From: Brachyspira alvinipulli ATCC 51933
GTDB lineage: Bacteria > Spirochaetota > Brachyspiria > Brachyspirales > Brachyspiraceae
Assembly: GCF_000518245.1 (NCBI RefSeq)
Contig: NZ_JADF01000008.1
Location: 214,043 to 278,042 of the forward strand
Length of the DNA stretch: 64,000 nt
Direction of reading: 5' to 3'
Shown in pieces: positions 28,277 through 38,471 of the stretch. A program made the position numbers and the translations under genes. Under the pieces are notes generated by a model that had not been told where the DNA came from, made no database searches, and saw only the letters and a list, made by a program, of their open reading frames with translations. Within the stretch, counting starts at the first letter, position 1. The number at the start of each line of letters is the position of its first letter.

Positions 28277-28397
28277 TATTTTCTCCAGTTATAATTTATT
28301 ATATTAAATAAACATTAAAATTATTACGAAAATGTTTATACAAATATATATTTTTTTAAGATATTTGTAAATAGTTTAAAGAGAGATTAAATAATAT

Positions 28398-29273
28398 ATG
28401 CTGGATAATAATAAGATATTTGACTATATTAGTGAGAATGATAATATAAAGAGAATAAAAATATCTCATTCTATAAGAGGTGTATCTCAAAGTTTTGGAG
28501 AACTTCCAGAAATGGATTTAGAAATAGACCTTGATAAAGAATATAAAGACTATAAAAATGAAAAAGACAATGAATTAGATAATGTTATAAAAAAACTAAA
28601 TAATATATTATTATCAAAATTAAAAGAAAAAAATATTACCACAAAAGATAATATAGTATTATACGCAATAGCCCCTAACAGCATATTAGTATCCATTGCT
28701 TATATATTGGAAAAACATCAGTACCATTTCAATTTTCTTCCTAAACCTAAAGATTCTGCATCTTGGGGATTCAAAGATATTGAAATAGATGAACCTGAAT
28801 TAAAAAGTTTTATAGATAGTAAATCGAATGTTTTAAGAATAGATAATATAAATCAGCCTATAGGAATAATACTTTCCGGAAAATCCAATATAGATAATAT
28901 AGAGCAAGTTTATAAAGATGATAAAAATTTAATAATAAATAAAGGATTTGATTATTCTTACAGCAATATAATAACTATAACTCATCAATTAATATTAGAA
29001 GAACATTCTCATAAAAGTTTGCTTAATAAACATTGTTATTATTTATTCACAAAAAAAATAGATGAAATATTTGAAGATATTTTAAAATACAAAAAATTAA
29101 AAGAAGTTCATATACTAAGTTCAATACCAGCAAATGGACTTTTATATCTTGGAAAGAAGATAGCAAGTTATGAATATGATCATTTAAATTTTTATATTTA
29201 TAATTACAGTAAAGATAATGACAGATATGAACTTGGTACTATATTAAATACCAATTTATTAGAAGGATGTTAA
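28398..29273 (+). CDS. Orphan SAVED-like (CARF-like nucleotide sensor) protein
   Basis: This 291-residue soluble protein shows two similar Rossmann-like halves. The first has NIVLYAIAPNSILVSIAYILE followed by PKDSASWGF (about 85-125). The second has EVHILSSIPANGLLYLGKKI followed by YNYSKDNDRYELG (about 236-280). These match the two halves of SAVED domains as I know them: a hydrophobic strand, a conserved Pro, a helix with Leu-Gly, then an aromatic strand. SAVED domains sense cyclic oligonucleotides in CBASS defence and are normally fused to a nuclease or other effector; here there is none, nor a cyclase next door. Function is unknown. A terminator hairpin overlaps its stop. Confidence 0.62.
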   Translation: MLDNNKIFDYISENDNIKRIKISHSIRGVSQSFGELPEMDLEIDLDKEYKDYKNEKDNELDNVIKKLNNILLSKLKEKNITTKDNIVLYAIAPNSILVSIAYILEKHQYHFNFLPKPKDSASWGFKDIEIDEPELKSFIDSKSNVLRIDNINQPIGIILSGKSNIDNIEQVYKDDKNLIINKGFDYSYSNIITITHQLILEEHSHKSLLNKHCYYLFTKKIDEIFEDILKYKKLKEVHILSSIPANGLLYLGKKIASYEYDHLNFYIYNYSKDNDRYELGTILNTNLLEGC

Positions 29274-29317
29274 TAACAGGCTAAATATATGGCAGCCTGT
29301 TATTAAATCATTTTTTA
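29272..29317. terminator. Terminator after the SAVED-like gene
   Basis: AATAACAGGCT (29272-29282) pairs perfectly with AGCCTGTTATT (29294-29304). TTTTTT follows at 29311 on the plus strand. It lies between convergent genes and begins within the stop codon. Confidence 0.8.
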
Positions 29318-29322
29318 ATTTA

Positions 29323-29625
29323 TTACTTGCTTTTTAATTCTTCTAGATATCCAGAAGATTCAAGTTTTTGTTTGAACTCTTCTTCAGAAAGAATATTTTT
29401 TATACCTATAACTTTTATTCCTTTTTTATCTGCATATTTAAAATTATCAACAAAAGTTACAGGACAGAAAATTAAATCATAATCTTCTGTTTCACCTATA
29501 CTTAAATCGGAATGATCTATTTTTAAATTTTCTATTCCTAATTTTATTAAAGCCATTTGAGCTTTTTCTTGCATCATTAAACTAGTACCTGTTCCATTGG
29601 CACAAACAATTAATACTTTCAACAT
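29323..29625 (-). CDS. Solitary PTS EIIB-like protein (ascorbate/lactose-type fold)
   Basis: This 100-residue protein begins MLKVLIVCANGTGTSLMMQEK. The Cys with its following loop, and the helix after it, fit the phosphocysteine loop of UlaB/GatB/LacB-type EIIB proteins; IENLKIDHSDLSIGE is also reminiscent of UlaB. No EIIA or EIIC gene is adjacent. I start it at 29625, where GGGAG sits 8 bases upstream; the longer frame (29640) begins in that ribosome site. It is 22 bp downstream of a flavoprotein gene and probably co-transcribed. It may serve a permease elsewhere or have a regulatory role. Confidence 0.72.
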   Translation of the reverse strand: MLKVLIVCANGTGTSLMMQEKAQMALIKLGIENLKIDHSDLSIGETEDYDLIFCPVTFVDNFKYADKKGIKVIGIKNILSEEEFKQKLESSGYLEELKSK

Positions 29626-29647
29626 TATTATTACTCCCATTTAATTA

Positions 29648-30610
29648 TTATTTATTCATCAATTCATAAATATGCTTTACTATATCAAAACCAGCATTCA
29701 AAGCCTTAGCAATAGAACCGCCTGATTTATATAATATATCTCCAGCAATATAAAGATTTTCAACCGAACTTTCATGATTATTTTTTACTATAGGCACACC
29801 ATGTTCATCAAGATTTATATCACATCTTTTCAAGAAATCTATAGGAGCAACACCGCCTAAAGCATATATTACTCTATCATAAGTATCCTCTGTACCGTCT
29901 GTATAATGTACTAATACTTTTCCACCTTTATCTTCTATAGATGTAATATCAATACCTAGTTTAGCTTTTACTTTTCCGCTTGCGATATCTTCCTTTATAG
30001 TTTCAAGGTTTTTTTCATTAGGTCTTGTAAACTCGGATTTTCTATAATTAATAGTTACATCATTATCTTTTCCTAGCAAGTAAGCATATTCAACAGCAGA
30101 GTTTCCTCCTCCTACTACCAATACCTTTTCATTTTCTTTACATTTATAAATATTAAAATTTACAACATTATTCAAACTTGCAGGTATAGCATAATCAGGT
30201 TTATTAGGTCTTCCCATTTTACCTATAGAAGCTACTACATATTTAGAAATATATTTTTTATTGTCTGCTGTATTTACTTCCAAATACTCCCCATTCTTTT
30301 TAATAGATTCTACTTCTGTATTGAACATAGCTTCTATATAGTTTCCAAATAAACATTGGCTAAATAAATCTAAAACATCGCCTTTAGTAGCTGTCTCAAA
30401 TTTAATATTTCCCCTTAAGTCTAAACTTTCTCCTTTATAATCTTTGTCTACTCTTTTATCATCTTTATAAAATTTTCTTATAGTAGTAGAGTGATTATCT
30501 CCTTTTTCTATTAAAAGAACTTTTTTCATTTCTAATATAGCAGCCTCAACTGCAGATGCTATACCTCCTGGACCTCCGCCTACTATAATTAAATCATATT
30601 TATTATCCAT
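29648..30610 (-). CDS. FAD-dependent pyridine-nucleotide oxidoreductase (YpdA/TrxB-like)
   Basis: The 320-residue two-dinucleotide-domain flavoprotein has an FAD site YDLIIVGGGPGGIASAVEA (about 5-23), an NAD(P)H site EKVLVVGGGNSAVEYAYLL (about 165-183) and a closing NLYIAGDILYKSGGSIAKALNAG. It lacks the redox-active CxxC of thioredoxin reductases. It resembles the YpdA-type disulfide reductases and related uncharacterised enzymes. The substrate is unknown. It is followed at 22 bp by a solitary PTS EIIB gene, an unusual pairing. Confidence 0.82.
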   Translation of the reverse strand: MDNKYDLIIVGGGPGGIASAVEAAILEMKKVLLIEKGDNHSTTIRKFYKDDKRVDKDYKGESLDLRGNIKFETATKGDVLDLFSQCLFGNYIEAMFNTEVESIKKNGEYLEVNTADNKKYISKYVVASIGKMGRPNKPDYAIPASLNNVVNFNIYKCKENEKVLVVGGGNSAVEYAYLLGKDNDVTINYRKSEFTRPNEKNLETIKEDIASGKVKAKLGIDITSIEDKGGKVLVHYTDGTEDTYDRVIYALGGVAPIDFLKRCDINLDEHGVPIVKNNHESSVENLYIAGDILYKSGGSIAKALNAGFDIVKHIYELMNK

Positions 30611-30711
30611 AATTTTTTCCTCCTTTTTTATAAAGTATACAATTATATTGTATTATAAAAATTAATAATATTATAAGAAAAATACTATATTAAAAAATTG
30701 AAAATTATAAA

Positions 30712-32885
<2,174 letters not shown>

Positions 32886-33926
32886 TTATAAATTTTCAAC
32901 AGCTACTTTTATACAATTGTCTTCTTTTTTATCAAATATCTCATAACCTTTTAGTATATCATCCAATCTTACCCTATGAGTAATAAGCAAATCTGTATTT
33001 ATTTTACCTTCAGATATTAACTTCAAAATTCTATCACTATGAACAGCATCAACTCCGCCTGTTTTGAATATTAAATTTTTTCCATACATAATATTTAAAG
33101 GAAGTGATTGAGGTTTTTCATACATTGCCACTAATGCTACTACAGAATTAGGTCTTGCTATCTTCCAAGCTAATTCAAATGTATTTTCTCCGCCTGCTGC
33201 TTCTATAGTTCCGTCAGAAAGTCTGCCGTTATTTATATCTTTTATATATTCTTTTATATTATTAACTTTATTAGGATTTAGAAAAAAGTCTGCTAATTTA
33301 TTTTCTTTTGCAATATTTAATCTGTCTTCATCTATATCAATGGCTATTATTTTTTTAGCACCAAAAACTCTTGCACTCATCATAGCACAAAGTCCTACAG
33401 GTCCTGATCCTATTATAGTAACAGTATCATCATTTTTTATTTCGCAAAGCTCAGCACCGAAATATCCGCTTGCTAAAATATCACCTACAAATAATGCATT
33501 ATCATAAGTTACATTTTCCGGAAGTATATTCAATGACATATCCGCATAAGGCACTCTTACATATTCAGCCTGACATCCATTAATACGGCATCCTATTTCC
33601 CAGCCGCCTTTTTCACAATTATTAATAAATCCATTTTTACAATAATAACATTCTCCGCAGAAAGTTATGCAGTTTCCTGATACTCTGTCGCCTTTCTTTA
33701 ATTTCTTGACTTCACTTCCAATTTCTACAATCTCACCTACAAATTCATGTCCAAGTACAATATTTTCTTTTGCTCTTGGTACTGCTCCGTTTATTATATG
33801 AAAATCACTTGTACATATGCTGGATAATGTAACTTTTACTATTGCATCTTTAGCATCTGTTATTTTTGGATTTTCTATTTCTTTTAATTCTATTTTCTTA
33901 TTTCCTAAATATACTAAACCCTTCAT
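32886..33926 (-). CDS. Zinc-dependent medium-chain alcohol/polyol dehydrogenase
   Basis: The 346-residue MDR-family enzyme has catalytic-zinc ligands in SSICTSDFH (Cys near 37) and LGHEFVGEIVEIG (His-Glu near 59-60). The structural-zinc lobe is CITFCGECYYCKNGFINNCEKG, broken here by its four cysteines. The Rossmann site is VTIIGSGPVGLCAMMSA. The substrate cannot be set; the family includes alcohol, threonine and sorbitol dehydrogenases. It is divergent from the NADAR gene, 78 bp apart, and monocistronic. Confidence 0.87.
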   Translation of the reverse strand: MKGLVYLGNKKIELKEIENPKITDAKDAIVKVTLSSICTSDFHIINGAVPRAKENIVLGHEFVGEIVEIGSEVKKLKKGDRVSGNCITFCGECYYCKNGFINNCEKGGWEIGCRINGCQAEYVRVPYADMSLNILPENVTYDNALFVGDILASGYFGAELCEIKNDDTVTIIGSGPVGLCAMMSARVFGAKKIIAIDIDEDRLNIAKENKLADFFLNPNKVNNIKEYIKDINNGRLSDGTIEAAGGENTFELAWKIARPNSVVALVAMYEKPQSLPLNIMYGKNLIFKTGGVDAVHSDRILKLISEGKINTDLLITHRVRLDDILKGYEIFDKKEDNCIKVAVENL

Positions 33927-33948
33927 TTTTATTCCTAATTTTATAATT

Positions 33949-33977
33949 TTGATGTTTTAATAATTTAATGATATACT
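33949..33977 (+). promoter_or_regulatory. Promoter of the NADAR operon
   Basis: TTGATG (33949-33954) and TATACT (33972-33977) with a 17-bp spacer are followed by a short leader and an AAGGA ribosome site just before the ATG at 34005. Confidence 0.6.
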
Positions 33978-34004
33978 CTTATAAAAGTTTTACAAGGATT
34001 TTTT

Positions 34005-34802
34005 ATGCAAAATATAATGCCTCCTATATGGTTTGTAAATAGTAGTTCTTATAATAAGGTGTTTAGTAATTATTTTAATAAACTTTCAAATGATGATAAA
34101 GAGGAGTATAAAAAACTCTTTGAAGAGCCTATAATATTTAAAGGTTTTTATGATACTAATTTAATAACTAATAATATATTTTTAAATAACAAAAAACAAA
34201 AATATTCTTTGGATAAACTTCAAAAAGATTTTAATAAAGGTAAAAAAATAGACTTTTTATTTTTCTACGGGCATACTTCTGATAAAAAAGAAATTACTAA
34301 ATCATCATTAAGTCAATGGTATATTAAAGATTTTAAAGAGAATGATTTAACATTTAATTGTATGGAAAAGTATATGATGTATAATAAGGCATTATTATTT
34401 GATGATAAAGACATAGCTCAAGAAATTTTAAATAGTAACCAGCCAAAAGCTATAAAAGAACTTGGAAGAAAAGTTAAAAATTTCAATGATGAATTGTGGG
34501 ATAAAATGAAATACAAAATAGTATTTACAGGTAATTATTATAAATTCTCACAAAACACCGATTTAAGAAATTTTTTATTAAACACAAAAAATAAAGTATT
34601 AGCTGAGGCTAGCCCTTATGATAAAGTATGGGGAATAAAGATGAAATATGATGATGAAAATATAGAAAATCCATTCTGCTGGAAAGGAAAAAATTTATTA
34701 GGTTTCGCTTTAATGGAAGCAAGATATGAAATAAAAAGAGTATATAAAAATTATGATATAATAGATTGGAAAATTTTTTATACTAAATATAATTTGAATT
34801 GA
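34005..34802 (+). CDS. NADAR-domain protein (YbiA-like, possible ADP-ribose N-glycosidase)
   Basis: The 265 residues comprise a lineage-specific N-terminus (1-80) and a NADAR domain (about 84-245). Signatures are FFYGHTS (86-92), SQWY (103-106), FNCMEKYMMYNKALLF (117-132), KELGRKV (151-157) and LAEASPYDKVWGIKM (199-213). NADAR proteins hydrolyse N-glycosidic bonds: YbiA acts on riboflavin-pathway intermediates, and others are reported to remove ADP-ribose from guanine in DNA as antitoxins to DarT-like toxins. Which applies here is open. The next gene is an ADP-ribosylglycohydrolase 36 bp away, which favours an ADP-ribose role. Domain identity is seen; the substrate is inferred. Confidence 0.82.
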   Translation: MQNIMPPIWFVNSSSYNKVFSNYFNKLSNDDKEEYKKLFEEPIIFKGFYDTNLITNNIFLNNKKQKYSLDKLQKDFNKGKKIDFLFFYGHTSDKKEITKSSLSQWYIKDFKENDLTFNCMEKYMMYNKALLFDDKDIAQEILNSNQPKAIKELGRKVKNFNDELWDKMKYKIVFTGNYYKFSQNTDLRNFLLNTKNKVLAEASPYDKVWGIKMKYDDENIENPFCWKGKNLLGFALMEARYEIKRVYKNYDIIDWKIFYTKYNLN

Positions 34803-34838
34803 TTTAATCTTTTATACAAAAATAGGAGCAGACATCAA

Positions 34839-35780
34839 ATGAATTTAGAAGATAAATTAAAATCCTCAATACTTGGACTTGCTGTTGGTGATGCTGTAGG
34901 CGTACCTTATGAGTTTATACCAAGAACAAAAATGAAATCAAAACCTGCTTATGATATGATAGGAAACGGTACTCATAATAAAGATGCTGGAACATGGTCA
35001 GATGATACTAGTTTAACATTATGTCTTCTTGACAGCATTCATAATAAAAATATAGATTACAATAACATTATGGATAAATTTGTATTATGGTATGATAAAG
35101 GATTTTATACTGCAGACGGAATTACATTTGATATAGGAATAACAACAAGTGATGCTATAAATAATTATAAAAATGGCAAATCTCCTTTAAAATCAGGATT
35201 AACAGATGAATATAGCAACGGTAATGGTTCTCTTATGAGAATACTGCCTATAGCATTTTATATAAAAAAATATTTTAATAGCCAATTATTTGAAAACAAT
35301 GAAATTATAAACATCATATACAATATTTCTTCATTGACTCATGGACATAAAAGAAGTTTAATAGCATGTGTTATATATACCGCAATAGCTTTAAATTTAA
35401 TAAATAATATGAATATTGAAGAAGCTATTAATAAAGCTCTAAAAGATTCTTATAATTATTATAAAAATGAAAAAGAACTCAATCATTACGGCAGAATATT
35501 TGAGCCAGATTTTAAAAATATCAATGAAGAAAAAATAGAAAGCGGAGGATATGTTGTGCATACATTAGAGGCTTCTATATGGATATTATTAAATACTTTA
35601 AATTATAAAGATGCTGTATTAAAATCTGTAAATTTAGGTTATGATACAGATACAACTGCTGCTGTTGTCGGAGGACTTGCCGGATTATATTACGGTATAG
35701 ATAATATTCCAAATGAATGGATAAATACTCTAATTAATAAAGAGCTTATAATTTCAATTTGCAATAATTTTTTGAATTAA
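34839..35780 (+). CDS. ADP-ribosylglycohydrolase (DraG/ARH family)
   Basis: The 313-residue all-helical enzyme of the DraG/ARH family removes ADP-ribose from modified macromolecules using two metal ions. Metal-binding motifs are intact: WSDDTSLTL (Ser54-Asp-Asp-Thr57), GNGSLMRILP (128-137) and LGYDTDTTAAVVGGLAGLYYG (266-286) with the late Asp pair. The N-terminal SILGLAVGDAVGVPYEF is also standard. An AGGAG ribosome site precedes the ATG. It sits second in a three-gene operon after a NADAR gene. The target (protein, nucleic acid or free ADP-ribose derivative) cannot be told from sequence. Confidence 0.92.
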   Translation: MNLEDKLKSSILGLAVGDAVGVPYEFIPRTKMKSKPAYDMIGNGTHNKDAGTWSDDTSLTLCLLDSIHNKNIDYNNIMDKFVLWYDKGFYTADGITFDIGITTSDAINNYKNGKSPLKSGLTDEYSNGNGSLMRILPIAFYIKKYFNSQLFENNEIINIIYNISSLTHGHKRSLIACVIYTAIALNLINNMNIEEAINKALKDSYNYYKNEKELNHYGRIFEPDFKNINEEKIESGGYVVHTLEASIWILLNTLNYKDAVLKSVNLGYDTDTTAAVVGGLAGLYYGIDNIPNEWINTLINKELIISICNNFLN

Positions 35781-35796
35781 TTAGTATGGGGATTGT

Positions 35797-36441
35797 ATGA
35801 CAAAGAATAATTTTTCTATTTTGTATAAGTTGATAATAATTATAATTGGAACTTTTGCTGTATTTCTTGGGATTTTTTATGATAATAATAATTTTAAATT
35901 TAATATAGAAACTTTGTATTATTTTACTTATCAAAGCAATATACTTGTAATAATTTATTTTTTAATAGATGTAATTAATATTATAAAGAATAAAGAAACA
36001 TTTTATCCAAGATTTAAGGGTGCTGTTACAATGTCAATAACTGTTACATTTTTGGTATATCATTTCCTATTAAGCCCTACATCAGGAGAATTAAATGGAT
36101 TAGATTATGTAAGAAATTTAATGGTTCATTATATAGTACCTATTATGACGATTTTAGACTATATTATATTTGACATTAAGGGTATTTATAAAATAATAGA
36201 TCCTATTCTTTGGCTTTTAATACCTATTATATATTTTGCTTTTATATTAATAAAAGCAAAAATAGGAAAACCTTTTTCAGATGGAAGTTATTATCCTTAT
36301 TTTTTTGTAGATATAGATAAATATGGTTTAAAAATTGTAATGAGAAATGTATTTTTTATTACATTATTTTTCACCGTATTAGGATATATAGAATATTTTA
36401 TAGATAAATTACTAATTAAATTAGGAAAAAATAAAATATAA
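35797..36441 (+). CDS. Pr6Pr/AIG1-like six-helix membrane protein
   Basis: This 214-residue integral membrane protein has about six hydrophobic segments. It resembles the FAR-17a/AIG1/Pr6Pr group: YYFTYQSNILVIIYF near residue 42, YHFLLSPTSGE, MVHYIVPIMTILDYIIFD near 110-127 and SYYPYFFVDIDKYG near the end. Some animal relatives are lipid hydrolases of the threonine-protease type; the bacterial role is unknown. It follows the ADP-ribosylglycohydrolase by 16 bp, so it is probably the third gene of that operon. Whether it has a functional tie to ADP-ribose removal is open. Confidence 0.72.
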   Translation: MTKNNFSILYKLIIIIIGTFAVFLGIFYDNNNFKFNIETLYYFTYQSNILVIIYFLIDVINIIKNKETFYPRFKGAVTMSITVTFLVYHFLLSPTSGELNGLDYVRNLMVHYIVPIMTILDYIIFDIKGIYKIIDPILWLLIPIIYFAFILIKAKIGKPFSDGSYYPYFFVDIDKYGLKIVMRNVFFITLFFTVLGYIEYFIDKLLIKLGKNKI

Positions 36442-36481
36442 AAATTATTATTATTGCTATGCCCACCTTCACATATAATTA

Positions 36482-36499
36482 GCAAATAAATTTATTTGC
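36482..36499. repeat. Perfect 18-bp palindrome in a convergent gap
   Basis: GCAAATAAA is directly followed by its reverse complement TTTATTTGC. It lies in a 155-bp gap between convergent genes, followed by a G+C-richer stretch (about 36500-36532) with a GTCT/AGAC pair. No T tract makes it a convincing terminator. Confidence 0.5.
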
Positions 36500-36596
36500 A
36501 CGTCTGTACCCTGTAGACTGGCTTCGTATCGCTTTTATATTCTTAACTATAATAAATTATTATTTTATATATTTCAAATTAAGTACACTATAAATA

Positions 36597-38198
36597 TTAA
36601 ATAGAAAAATCTGTACTAGAATCCTCCGAATAATGCAATGTATATATATCACCGTCATAAGGTATAGAAGCTATCTTAAAATGACTGCAATCTATATTAT
36701 CTTTTATTTTATCTATAACTTCATTTAAGATAAGCCTAAATGCAATATCAGTATTAACCACTATTGATAATAGATTAATAACATATTTTCCTTTTATATT
36801 TTCAGTCTCTCCAGCATTCCAATTATAAAAAACTCCAACACCATTCCAATTTAAAACAGAATTTAAAATATTTACTATATTTTCTATCACATTATTATAT
36901 TTCTCTGGTAATTCATTTTCAAAAGGTTCTATCTCAAACTGTAAAATCAAATAAGAGCAATCTTCATTAAAAATTTTTTCATAATCTTCATATTCTTTAT
37001 AAAACTCATCTAAAAAATTTTTATACTCCCTTGCATTATCACATTCATATTCTTCAACTTTACCAGTATTCCCAACTATACCCGTATGTTTTATTATGGT
37101 ATTATCATTATCTATCCAGCATTCAGCATAATACCAATAATCATCTTCTTTTTTATATAGAGTAACTATGTTAGGCAATTCTTCCAAATAAGGATCTAAT
37201 GGCATACCATAAGAATCAAAAATGTCATCAGCAACTTTTTTATATTCAGAATCAGAATTAAATTTCTTTTTAATAATACTGCTTTCTCCTGTTTCTTTAT
37301 TTTCAAATTCTGCTTCAATAGTATAATCTATATTAAATCTTACAAATATTAATTCTAAATTTTCATTTTCTTTTATTACGGTACTTACTTCTCTTAATTC
37401 TTCTAAAGAATTTTTTATTAATTCTTTATCAAATTTAGATATGGCTGCCTCATTCATAATAAACATACCATTTATCAATTTATCATCAATGTAAAATTTA
37501 AAAGAACAATAAGGATTATCAGCTTCCCAATCTATAGGTTTAATAATATCTTTAATAGCTTGTAATTTTTCTTCATCACATAATATATAAGCTATAGATT
37601 TTAATTTATCCTCTCCATAATCAAGACCTTCTAATAATTTTTTATCACTATCTTCATTGATATAATGATAATGTAAAGCCTCTATAGAATAATAATTTTC
37701 TAATTCCTCAGCTTGCCTTGAAAACTCATAATCTCCAGGAACTAATTCTAATCCCTTATTATTAGCCTCTACAGCTCCTTGTTTATCACCAAAATGCAAT
37801 CTTAATCTAGCAAGTTCAAGCCATCCCCAAGGATAGTCAGGTTCTTCAATAACTCCTTTTTCAGAATACTTCAAAGCCTCTTCTAATTTACCGCAATATA
37901 TAAGAGAACATGTATATCTGTAATACCAAGTTCCGCAGCCTTTAGCATTTTTTTCAGAGTATTTCATAAATTCTTTTGACATATAATAATGCTCATAATC
38001 ACCTATATTATTACAAGCATAAGAATACCATAATGCTATATCTAAATCTTCTTGTGCTTCTTCTAATGTAAATCTATTTTCTTTTATACCTTTTTCAATA
38101 AAATCTTCTAAATAGGATAACATTTTATAAAAATATCCGCCTTTATCTGTTTTAAAAGATTTTAAAATTTCAATATCTTCACTGTGTAATAATCCCAT
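36597..38198 (-). CDS. Uncharacterised acidic TPR protein
   Basis: I do not recognise the family. The 533 residues are very acidic, with no signal peptide or membrane segment. Residues 50-170 contain three or so TPR-like helical pairs (LWYSYACNNIGDYEHYY, GTWYYRYTCSLIYCGKLEEAL, WGWLELARLRLHFGDKQGAV). The C-terminal 340 residues look like alpha/beta modules, including a stretch with VTLYKKEDDYWYYAECWIDN and HTGIVGNTGKVEEYEC, and a last module ending IPYDGDIYTLHYSED. No catalytic motif stands out. It is monocistronic and near other accessory genes. A contact or toxin-immunity role is possible but unsupported. Confidence 0.7.
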   Translation of the reverse strand: MGLLHSEDIEILKSFKTDKGGYFYKMLSYLEDFIEKGIKENRFTLEEAQEDLDIALWYSYACNNIGDYEHYYMSKEFMKYSEKNAKGCGTWYYRYTCSLIYCGKLEEALKYSEKGVIEEPDYPWGWLELARLRLHFGDKQGAVEANNKGLELVPGDYEFSRQAEELENYYSIEALHYHYINEDSDKKLLEGLDYGEDKLKSIAYILCDEEKLQAIKDIIKPIDWEADNPYCSFKFYIDDKLINGMFIMNEAAISKFDKELIKNSLEELREVSTVIKENENLELIFVRFNIDYTIEAEFENKETGESSIIKKKFNSDSEYKKVADDIFDSYGMPLDPYLEELPNIVTLYKKEDDYWYYAECWIDNDNTIIKHTGIVGNTGKVEEYECDNAREYKNFLDEFYKEYEDYEKIFNEDCSYLILQFEIEPFENELPEKYNNVIENIVNILNSVLNWNGVGVFYNWNAGETENIKGKYVINLLSIVVNTDIAFRLILNEVIDKIKDNIDCSHFKIASIPYDGDIYTLHYSEDSSTDFSI

Positions 38199-38408
38199 TT
38201 ACAATACCCAAAATATAACATTATATATATTTTAACATATATAATAAAAATGTAAATATTGTTCATAATATCAAAAATCAATTACAAATTATAATTTATT
38301 ATTGTTGTTAATAAAAATTGTTCGCATAAACTGTATTACAAAAACCTATAACTCATACACTCATAATTTTTAAATATTTCAAAATTTTATATAATCTCCA
38401 TAATAAAA

Positions 38409-38446
38409 AATCTAGTATATGTTAATCACATACTAGATTTAAGATA
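38409..38446 (-). terminator. Terminator of the second chemoreceptor gene
   Basis: AATCTAGTATATG (38409-38421) pairs with CATACTAGATT (38429-38439), and on the minus strand a T-rich run follows. It lies 25-60 bp past the chemoreceptor stop. Confidence 0.75.
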
Positions 38447-38471
38447 AAAATAATTTTTAAATAACGTTAAT

